Source: Chrysemys picta bellii (taxonomy: Eukaryota > Chordata > Testudines > Emydidae). Taken from it: a stretch of DNA of 64,000 bases. Positions 44,406 through 53,079 of this stretch are shown here, piece after piece. Under the pieces are notes generated by a model, which was not told the DNA's origin, ran no database searches, and saw only the letters and a program-made list of their open reading frames with translations. Position 1 is the stretch's first letter. Every line of letters begins with the position of its first letter. The DNA lies in assembly GCF_011386835.1 (NCBI RefSeq), contig NC_088800.1, forward strand, positions 87,225,481 through 87,289,480, read 5' to 3'. The position numbers were made by a program, and so were the translations under genes.

Positions 44406-44855
44406 AACACTTGAACTTATTTGGGGCAAACGCCACACTGACCCTGAGTTGTTCTTCTATAAATCAGGAATTGGAGACAAAGGCCGAGGACCTGTCCCCA
44501 GTGTTACTTAGCAGCAAAGGCAAGGGAACCAGTTGCATTGTCAGCCCCACACAAGAAAGCTGCAGGAGAGGCAGAGTCTGTCTCCATGTTTCATTTGGAG
44601 TTTGTGAGGGGAAGTAGCTCACGCTCGAGAGGGAAGATAGGTCAAAAACAAAGCTACCCTCCACCTCTGGCTTCACAATCAGGCTGGATGGAATCTTTGA
44701 TTAGGACTCGGTAGATAGCTTCCCCTCCTCCGCCCATTCCTCCTCCTGCCTTTCCTCAGGCCAGAGGCTCTGGAAATTTCCACCGATCCAGCCTCGAGAT
44801 CCCCCTGTCTGGTTCTGTGGCCTCCTTTTAGGTCCATTTGTGTGGGAGGAAGGGT

Positions 44856-44863
44856 GATGGATT
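44856..44863. repeat. Left 8-bp target-site duplication
   Basis: GATGGATT, 7 of 8 identical to GCTGGATT at 44988-44995. Confidence 0.78.
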
Positions 44864-44987
44864 TAGGGTGACCAGATGTCCCAATTTTATAGGGACAGTC
44901 CCAATTTTTGGGTCTTTTTCTTATATAGGCTCCTATTTCCCCCCACCCCCTGTCCCGATTTTTCACATTTGCTGTCTGGTCACCCTA
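44864..44987. mobile_element. hAT-type MITE, 124 bp
   Basis: Inverted ends TAGGGTGACCAGA and TCTGGTCACCCTA, the same family as 11324-11446 in opposite orientation. The interior reads GTCCCAATTTTATAGGGACA, then GGGTCTTTTTCTTATATAGG. Flanking 8-mers GATGGATT and GCTGGATT differ at one base. Confidence 0.88.
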
Positions 44988-44995
44988 GCTGGATT
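44988..44995. repeat. Right 8-bp target-site duplication
   Basis: GCTGGATT, 7 of 8 identical to 44856-44863. Confidence 0.78.
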
Positions 44996-44999
44996 ATAC

Positions 45000-45880
45000 A
45001 TAGATGAAGCGAGTGCCAATGTCCCCAGTTGAACCTTGGCCTGGTCATCGGGGACCGGCAGAGCCCCTGTAGGGAAACAGCAAAGGCGTCTCTTCAGGAG
45101 GGATGTGGAAGAGGAGGGAGCAGCAGCCGTAGGGAGGGTTGTGTGGGAAGATTGAGAGAGGGGTAGAAGCAATGGTGAGAACCTGTTGCTTGGTAATTGC
45201 AATGTTCTGCATCCGAGTCAGTCTCACGCTGGGTCAGGGACTGTCTGCAGAGTGTTTAGACTCGTCTCTCATTGTGGGCACATTTGCCACTTTAAGTTCA
45301 GATGTTGTGTGTCCCTCAAAGGTAGCAGTCATGGCATAGTCATTTTGAAGTTTGTATTAATCCAGTTATCTGCATCTGACATGCACCAGCAGAATGGAAA
45401 CACACCATTAGATATTTAAAGTGAGTGCCACCCTCTGGATATGGGGAGTCTGATGCTGAGACTCTCCGACATTTGAAAAGATCTCTTTGAAGGGGCTTTT
45501 CTCAGTGGTTTTATGATTTTCAGGATTTATCACATGGATTTTGTTGAGTAAATTTGTCACAGACATCAAGCTAATCTTACTCCTAGCAGAGCGTGCTGTG
45601 TAGAAACTCACAATGCCCATGTTTTAACTTCAGCTCAGTATGGGTGCACCTATTTTTAGCAATTATCTTTATAGTTGCCAAGCTAAAAGCCTTGAAAAAT
45701 TAATAGTTTTCACTCACTTACTTGCTGAATTAAACTGAGATGATCACTTTGGTCAAACGAGGAAGAGCTGAGCGGAGGGGATAATTTTCAAGGGAATTAA
45801 AAGATGTTTTAAGTCTCTTCCTTGCACTGCAGAGCTCCCAGCGCTGAAGTCTCACACATTTGGCTTTATCCTGCCCAGAA
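45000..45880. other. Unique sequence, no gene recognised
   Basis: Short frames only, none with a domain. The AT-rich part at 45610-45760 has no recognised repeat. Confidence 0.35.
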
Positions 45881-45884
45881 AAGA

Positions 45885-46058
45885 TGGTTGAGGGGATAAT
45901 GCACTGGACTGAGATCAATTCCCAGCTCAGCACAGCCTCCCTGTGTGAACTGGGGCAAGTCACTTAATCTGTGCTCTGCCTCAATTCTCCCTCTGGGCCA
46001 GGGGATAAACCCTCCTCTCCTCCACATGGGTGTGATAGGTATAAAATCCATTAAAGAT
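45885..46058 (+). mobile_element. MIR-like SINE, left part, beside the minisatellite
   Basis: The SINE head and core: AAGATGGTTGAGGGGATAAT, GCACTGGACTGAGATCAATT, CTGTGTGAACTGGGGCAAGT and CTCTGCCTCAATTCTCCCTC, followed by TATAAAATCCATTAAAGATGG. The sequence runs without a break into the first minisatellite unit. Confidence 0.82.
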
Positions 46059-46492
46059 GGTGAGGTGCTCAGGTACCACGGCGGTGAAGTGCTCAGGTAC
46101 CACGGCGGTGAGGTGCTCAGGTACTATGGCGGTGAGGTGCTCAGGTACCACGGCGGTGAGGTGCTCAGGTACTATGGCGGTGAGGTGCTCAGGTACCACG
46201 GCGGTGAGGTGCTCAGGTACTATGGCGGTGAGGTGCTCAGGTACCACGGCGGTGAGGTGCTCAGATACTATGGCGGTGAGGTGCTCAGGTACCACGGCGG
46301 TGAGGTGCTCAGGTACTATGGCGGTGAGGTGCTCAGGTACCATGGCGGTGAGGTGCTCAGGTACCCATGGCGGTGAGGTGCTCAGGTACCATGGCGGTGA
46401 GGTGCTCAGGTAACCATGGCAGTGAGGTGCTCAGATACCACGGCAGTGAGGTACTTGGGTACCATAGCAGTGAGGTACTTGGGTACCACAAC
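46059..46492. repeat. Minisatellite, 18 units of 24-25 bp, with 48-bp higher-order periodicity
   Basis: Eighteen head-to-tail units with consensus GGTGAGGTGCTCAGGTACC plus ACGGC. Units 3-11 alternate ACTATGGC and ACCACGGC endings, giving a 48-bp higher-order repeat. Units 13 and 15 have a 1-bp insertion. Units 16-18 are degenerate (GAGGTACTTGGGTACC). Because 24 is a multiple of 3 the array is open in several frames on both strands (for example the 143-codon plus frame giving VLRYHGGE repeats); these are by-products, not genes. Confidence 0.95.
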
Positions 46493-46535
46493 TGGGGGGA
46501 GAGCGACGTAAGGATCTAGATAGATTGCCACAGTT
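46493..46535 (+). mobile_element. Probable SINE 3' tail beyond the minisatellite
   Basis: TGGGGGGAGAGCGACGTAAG and GATCTAGATAGATTG resemble the tail expected for the same SINE, suggesting that the array lies inside the element. Short and diverged. Confidence 0.45.
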
Positions 46536-46539
46536 AGGG

Positions 46540-46855
46540 TGTTGTCAAGACCAGCTCTGCTACTATAACCAGCGCATTAGAGTTCGGCCAAAGCGTGAGC
46601 CAGAGAACTGAATCGTCAAGGCCACAAATGGCGAGTCAACAGGCCTGAAAGCTCATCAGATGCCGCTCCGACAGCTCTGGTGCAGCCACCGTTAGTGCAC
46701 TGACGCCTGTGGAGTTGGAGTCAGGAGCTCTGGGGGCCTGTCCCTGGTGTCGCAGGTGGGTAGCTGAGCTAGTGACCGATGGATGGAGCAGTCACTGGCC
46801 TGCACTTTGTGTTGAGCTGCCACTGGGGTTGTTTGCTCTGGAGAGTCAGTGCGGG
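46540..46855. other. Unique sequence, no gene recognised
   Basis: No gene or repeat recognised. Confidence 0.35.
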
Positions 46856-46860
46856 GGCGA

Positions 46861-46980
46861 GTTTGCCTGGGGGAGGCGGCTGGGGGGGCAATTTGCCCAG
46901 GGGAGGCGGCTCTGGGGGCCATTTGCCTGGGGAAGGCGGCTGGGGGGGCAGTTTGCCCAGGGGAGGCGGCTCTGGGGGCC
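46861..46980. repeat. G-rich minisatellite, 4 x 30 bp in 2 x 60 bp
   Basis: The 60-bp blocks 46861-46920 and 46921-46980 differ at 3 positions. Each consists of two related 30-mers (TTTGCCTGGGGGAGGCGGC and TTTGCCCAGGGGAGGCGGC types). Repeated runs of four or more G give potential for G-quadruplex folding. Confidence 0.9.
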
Positions 46981-47289
46981 ATTTGCTCTGGGGTTCTGAG
47001 GCCCCTGCTCACTCCGGTCTCTCCCAGGAAAACCGAATCTGACTCCGTGTCCAGACGAGCAGTCCAGGCAACCGAGCCAGTGGAGAGGGGTCTTGGAGGC
47101 CCCAAGTGGGGGCGCAGGAGCGGAGAAGCAGGTGCCTGCGAGGACTCTCTGGGTTTGATCTGGGAGCGAACCCGACCTTCTGGCTAAGATTTTAAAATAT
47201 CATTAAAGTTCCTATTCAGATACCTGCCCCCCTTGCTCAAGAGACGATTTAACATTTATCAGCAAGTGTCAAGCTAACCTGTGCAATTC

Positions 47290-47530
47290 AGAGTGCAAAG
47301 ACCTGCACAAAATGGCAGCCGCGGCATCCATGGTGTCACCAGCTTTATACAAGAAAGTACATGAAAATTGCAATGTGCTTTTCTGCTCTTCAGGCTGAAG
47401 GGCTCCTTAACACAGGCCATCGCCTGATATCAGAGTGAATGATTTCTTTCATTATTCCTGGTTATGAAGCCTATTTTCATGTTATTTGTCATTTGTGAAG
47501 CAATTTAGTTTAAAGATGGCTCGAAGCTTT
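47290..47530. promoter_or_regulatory. AT-rich unique island, candidate conserved noncoding element
   Basis: Non-repetitive segment with CATGAAAATTGCAATGTGC, GAATGATTTCTTTCATTATT and GTCATTTGTGAAGCAATTTA. No coding frame or repeat. Confidence 0.33.
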
Positions 47531-47534
47531 TGTA

Positions 47535-49580
47535 CAGAGCAATCAAAGAAAATGTAGGGCAGGGTGCTACGGGGAAGATTGGGATTCTCTATCTGCTCTG
47601 ACATAACTAAATGCAGACAAGCTGCCCCACCACTTCCCAGGGATCCATTCTCTGACAACCGGATTACGTGAGCACACAGAGGCTTGAATGATTTATGGGC
47701 GTGCGTGCATGCGCGTGAGCAGAGGGGGGCAGGTCATATGAATTTGAACTTGATGAGGCGCCTGAGAACCCCACTGGGACATGCAGGAGAGATTAAAGCA
47801 ACTTTGGGCCAACAACTTTCTGCTGCACACACATTTGGATTTAAGAGCCGATCAATTGTGTGTGTGTTTTCTCACCCCAAGAAATGGAGTATGGATCCAG
47901 GGGAGAAATTTTAGTGGGACTTTTTATCCTTCTATCTATTGCAGGGTTGCTGTTTCTCACAATGAAAAGCCAGTCATAACAGCATCTCTAAGAACCAAAC
48001 CTTGCGCTGCCGCTGTGCTGATATATTGCTCACTCAGGAGTCGTACCATGGCACCAGCTAGCAAGAAAACAAGGGTGTAGAATCAATTCTTCAGCAAGTG
48101 TTGTTTGATTTTGTCATAAAAAACGTAATATTCTATATTTAAAACCATAGCTGCAGCATTTTCAAATGAAAATATTAAAATATGATCGAGGAGCTAGTGA
48201 GCAGCGAACACAAGTCAATCCCGGTCTAAGGTCTGGAGCAGGAGTAGGTAGCGGACGGGCCACACTTTCATTGTTACCCCGACTGCTGTGAGTTCGGGTG
48301 CTGGGTCGGCCCCAGCTCTGTTTGTATGAAGTCAGACCCATCGCATTATTTTGATACAGTTTTTGGCAGTCTGATTTCTTTGCTTTTAACTGTAGCAAAT
48401 AAAATAGCAAACACATTTAAATACATGTAAAAAACCTACCTAGCAGCGACCCTCCCCCCCGTCTGACACCGACTATGGGTAAAGTTGGGGACTTGGTGTA
48501 AAAAAGTCCATGTTTGATCTAATTTAAGGCCTGGTGCCTCCCCCTAGAAATCTCCAGGAAATAAATGTAATGCAGGGGGTAGCTGCAGAACAAGTAAATC
48601 CCCACAGGCGACGGGGTCGGATTCCAGCAATGATCAGATGGCCTCCCGCAGGTTGGCACATTCACTGGAGAAGGGTGGGGAGACTGAAGAACTTTTGGCT
48701 GAGAAATGAAACAGCACGGGGGGCAGACGACGATACCTTAGCACAAACAGCAGCCAATTCTGTGCGTTTACCGCGGCTGCGATCTGTCCTGCACACCCGG
48801 GGCTCCGCTCCGAGCTCCCTGTTGGGCTAGTAAAACTCACCCAGGAGAGCTCAGCGTCCTCCCAGCCACGCAGTGAGCGCTGGGGGGTTCCCCCGGGGGC
48901 CACGGGAGCCACGGGAGTTTCTGACGCAGAGGCAGCACATTCACACTGCTGTTCTGGGGCAGTCGAGATGGCGCAGCTGCAGTGTGGCAGCATCGATGGG
49001 TGATCAGGGCTGAGCCAGGCCGGATAATGCCAGAGCCGGCACCATGCACTGGTATTGCTCGTCCCCCGACTCCAAACACACGTTGGGGATTTTCAGACTC
49101 GTCCCAGGAAATGTGTGTGTGTTTCTTCAGGCTGAACTTCCACTCCCATGGGCAAGGCCTCAGTCCGCACAGGGATGGGGAGGGGCATCGCCAGGACCCG
49201 GCTGTTGGGAGTGAGGGGGGTCAAGAGTGCAGAGGTGGGTGAGCAATAGGCACATCTCAGGTCACTCGCTCGCTTCTCGAAGCATCTGAACCCCTGGGTA
49301 CCTGAGAGGCCTTAGTGGTGGAAACTGAAATATGGGAATGAAAAACACTTTCAAAGAAGGAGTAACGCCTGCGGAGGGCAGCCGGGTCGAACTGAAGTAA
49401 ACTTTGCTGGAAATGGCCCCCGAAGTTCTGGGAATGATGAAACAATACGCGAAAAGGAGAAGAAGGGAGAAGTGGTGGTGGAATCCTCAAGTTAAAGAAT
49501 CTGCTGAAGGGAATAAAAAGTCACCTTCAGAAAATGGCAGAGCAGGGATCTGAGCAGCGATGGCCTGGCATGCATGGAGG
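47535..49580. other. Unique sequence, no gene recognised
   Basis: AT-rich to about 48500, then GC-richer. Frames up to 119 codons, none with a domain. Confidence 0.35.
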
Positions 49581-49584
49581 TAAC

Positions 49585-50065
49585 AAGGAGGCCAGAACAA
49601 GTGTGGTGACTGCTAAAATATGGCCTGTGATGAGCGGCACAACTGCTTAGGAGGATATGAAAGAGAAAAGACCATTATAGACTCAGAGAGGCAAGAGAGA
49701 AAATGAGGGGTGTGAATGGGTTTCCTTACATTAGAAACGATTAGGCCATATTGCAAATGAATGGTGAATCCATCAACAAAGTTTGGAGGGATTCTTTGGA
49801 AAGAGTGATGACTGAGGAGAACCCAAGGGAGGAATTAAGCCAAACCAAGGCATAGAGGAGGAAGAGGTTGCAGAGGCACTTAGGAAAATGAAAAAGGGAA
49901 AGCACCTGGGCCAGGTGACATACCAGTGGATGCAGTGAAGTCACTGGGAAAGGAGGCATCAAGCATCTTACAAGTTTGTTCAATTATAGTCTTAAGAAAG
50001 GGGGAAATGCTGGATGAATGGCATGAAAGCTGGCGTCCAAGCCGGAGGTTTGGAAGAAGGCTATA
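49585..50065 (+). mobile_element. RTE-like LINE relic (linker and start of reverse transcriptase)
   Basis: A decayed segment matching the region between the endonuclease and the catalytic core of RTE-clade LINEs. Pieces are spread over shifted frames: WRDSLERVMTEENPREE at about 49788-49838, then EEVAEALRKMKKGK at 49862-49903, then (after a 1-base shift) APGPGDIPVDAVKSLGKE at about 49904-49957, then (another shift) IKHLTSLFNYSLKKGEMLDE and EWHESW up to about 50030. 'KAPGPDxIPxE' followed by 'LxxLFNxIxxxGxxPxxW' is a hallmark of these reverse transcriptases. The YxDD core is absent. Family-level assignment (BovB-like or another RTE branch) is not possible from this piece. Confidence 0.72.
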
Positions 50066-50069
50066 AAAG

Positions 50070-52215
50070 TCACCAACTACGAATAGGGAAGTGGCACGAA
50101 AGAAGACAAAGAGGTGAGTTAGCATCATAAACAACAGAATTTAATACGAGCTGAGATCAATGGCTCACACTCATACAGCTGCACCCACCCTGCCATCCTG
50201 CAAAATGTCACTTGACAACCACATGGCCAATGAAACCTCAAGTTAGAAATGTTACATCATCAGAGCAGACTCTCATTGGCTCTCCACACCTGGAGGACAG
50301 GTCACTGTTTCCAGAAGCTTGTGAAAGCTGCTGATATTTCCATGTGACCCACCTTATCATGGGTGCCACATGCGCCACCGACATCATGAGCTTTGAGTGC
50401 AACCCTAGCAGATCCACCTGCCCTTGAAAGCTGACAGCAGATGCACGTCCTCTGAGCCAGCTTAGCCTAAAAACAGAGGCTAAGAACCGCACCGTTTGCA
50501 GAAAGGACTTTACTGGCCGTTCTCTGAGAAATGGAAGGCAACTGCCATAAAAGCAAATACGAGCAACGTTCCTTCAGAAGCGGCCTCCCAATGGAAGCTC
50601 AGATTTCCACATCTCAAATGGCTTTTTGTGCAAACCCAAGGAGTTTTTCTGTCTCTTTGTACTTTAAAAATGGAGCAAGAAAATGGAGTTTGACCAGGCA
50701 ATGTGTCAGGCACGCAGCCAGGCTTCCTCCTGTGAGCAGAACTTGAATGTACCACCACAGGAAAGCTTAGAAATACAGATGTTCTTTCCCAGGATGCAGC
50801 CGTGTCCGATATCTGCGGCTGAGCCCCGTGCCCCCTCTGTAAGTGAGAGCACACTCAGGGTCTTCCTTCACCTGCTTGATAAACCTGATGACATTAGTCA
50901 GGAAGACTCTGCTGGAAAACAACAGGTGTGGACATGAGACAAGACCTTTTCCTTCCGCCGTAGGGAAAGAAGGCTCCTATTGACAGCCTGTTGCACATCT
51001 GCTGAAATCTCTTGGACCCCTCTGCAGTGCCCAAAGAACCAGCCCAGAGCAAGCACCAGCTCTTCGGGGCCTGACGTGACACAGATGGAAAGTAGTGAGG
51101 ACGTGCCACTGTTCCCCTTGTCCCAGGAATCCTGCAGTTCCTATATGGCAGTGGAAAGGCCATGGAGTGTCACCGTGGATTTAACCTGGGAGCTCCAGTG
51201 CTACAAACGTGAGCCCCACATACCTGAAATACAGAATAACTCCTCTAGCTACTACACACATGTATGCACAGGGGGCACATCTCCTCCAACGCACTCATGT
51301 AACTCTCAATGAACCGGCCACTAGCTGGGGACACGTCACCGACACTGAGCAGTGGGTTGCAGAAGTTGAGCCCTAAGTTTTCAGAAGTGGCTAGAAGACA
51401 AAACTGGTAAAATCTCTTCTTAGCCGCTGTCTTTGCTGTGATGTTCTGGGGAACAGAGTCTTTCCGGCTTTGTCCCGCATACATGACTCTTAGCTGAGCT
51501 TGGATACTGGTCCGCGAGGATCTTGCTGTTGCTATCGACCCCATGTGCAAAGCGTTCGGATGGTGCAGTGATGGGCAGCAGCAGAAACCCCAGGGTAGGT
51601 AAATGGGTTGTGTGCCCAACTTGAGACACAGTCAAAGAGAGAAGTAGGTGCCCAGCACATCCCTGCCATCCAGCCACCTTCCGGTGTCTCAGGTGGAGAA
51701 CCCAGAAATGAGACACCCGACATGCCCAGTCCCTTTTGAAAACGGAGGCCTGATACTTGGCTAAGTGCTTTGGAGATGAAAAGCTTCCAGGTGCCAAGTG
51801 TTTATTGGCAATTGTCTCTGGGAATTGTTTGTGGGGTAGTTGCACATGAGCAATAACGTGCCCAGTTGTCCTGGGGCCATGTGGGCGTTCCAGCCTGGCC
51901 ACTGCTCTCCCAGGCTGTGCCCCCCTCACGGCTTGGGGCAGAATACTGGGGCTGCGACAGCTGAAGGCCCTTCCATGCTGGGGATTACGTGTCAGCAAGA
52001 TCCAAGACTTTTCAAAAACGGACTCCGTTTTTAGCTACTGGGTGAGAGAAATGGGAGCTTTGGGGCTTTTTCTGGTTCTGAAAGGGAAAAGTCCCGACTT
52101 ATAATGGAAAAAAGCCTGCTAGCCGAACAAATGCACCCCAGATATTAATTCCTGGCATTTGCAAAGGGCTGGAAATACAGACTAGACAGGGAACTCTCAC
52201 CTGCCTGACCCAGCT
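50070..52215. other. Unique sequence, no gene recognised
   Basis: A 192-codon minus frame (51420-51998) overlaps two other frames and has no domain. The region shows nothing that I can name. Confidence 0.4.
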
Positions 52216-52222
52216 CAGGAGA

Positions 52223-52287
52223 TGTGTGTGTGTGTACATTGTGTGTGTGTGTGTGTGTACATTGTACATTGTGTGTGTGTGTGTGTA
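52223..52287. repeat. (TG)n microsatellite with TGTACATTG interruptions
   Basis: Three TG tracts separated by TACATTG or TACATTGTACATTG, ending in TACATTTTATTCC. The same interruption recurs, so the TG tract and spacer were copied together. Confidence 0.9.
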
Positions 52288-52419
52288 CATTTTATTCCTA
52301 GGGAGAAGTAACCGGCTCAGCATTAGCCAGAAGAACGGGGTGGGCCCCACTGTGCTGCCGATTCATTGTAATACCCCTGCACTCTACAGAACGGGAGATG
52401 TTCGTGTTTAAATAATTCT

Positions 52420-52640
52420 GTACGATTTTATCAGCTTTGCAGGTTCCTTTCCACCAAATGGAATTTGTGCCAGATCATCATATCTGTGCTGTCCGGTCAT
52501 TATTCACCGAGAAAAGGTAACAGATAATAAGTTAGCCAGTCAGGAACCAGCTCATTCATAAATGGACAACGAGCAGGTAACATTTAATTTATATTTTCTC
52601 TCAAGGTCAGTAATTCCCCCTAGCTGGCATTTGTTCATCT
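52420..52640. promoter_or_regulatory. AT-rich unique island, candidate conserved noncoding element
   Basis: Non-repetitive with CGATTTTATCAGCTTTGCAG, CAGATAATAAGTTAGCC, AACATTTAATTTATATTTTC and CCCTAGCTGGCATTTG. Lacks frames and repeat signatures. Bounded by the TG microsatellite and by a dispersed-repeat-like segment. Confidence 0.4.
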
Positions 52641-52644
52641 CATG

Positions 52645-52815
52645 GGGCCAAATTCTGCACCCCTCCTCTGTCCTCACTCAGGCAAAATGCCCACTGGAGA
52701 CAATGGGATCCTTGTTCTTACTGTATTATTGTTCTGGGTAGGCTTAGCACCCACAACACACTCAGCTGTACAGACCTAGAAATACAGAGTCCCTGCTCTG
52801 GAGATCTGACAGCCC
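52645..52815. repeat. Unclassified dispersed-repeat segments
   Basis: CCAAATTCTGCACCCC followed by GACAATGGGATCC, then at 52722-52815 a diverged relative of 16285-16385. Class unknown. Confidence 0.35.
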
Positions 52816-52899
52816 AAGGGAGAGGAGATGGTCTGCTCTGGGTGAGGGCTTCGGGAGGATCTGGGTTGGGTGCTTGTTAGCGGTGAGGAGATGAAAAGG

Positions 52900-53075
52900 G
52901 GTTTGTATCTTTTTGTTTTTTGTCAAAAAAAGGTTTAGTCAAAAATTAATATTTTTGCAAAAATAGATTGTTTTAGAAAATACGAGCACTTTTCTTGAAA
53001 AATTGAAAACCAACATTTCTGATTTTGGTTTTTGAGTTTTTTGATGACAATCTGAAATTTTTCAAGGGTGGGGGG
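52900..53075. repeat. A/T-asymmetric repeat, 'TTTTC/GAAAA' type
   Basis: GTTTTTTGTCAAAAAAAGG, TTCTTGAAAAATTGAAAACC and CTGAAATTTTTCAAGGG. One of four segments of this style. Confidence 0.5.
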
Positions 53076-53079
53076 AGTT

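Noticed and set aside
45945..46376. 143-residue protein with VLRYHGGE repeats
   Set aside because: The frame is a by-product of a 24-bp minisatellite, which is open in several frames on both strands.
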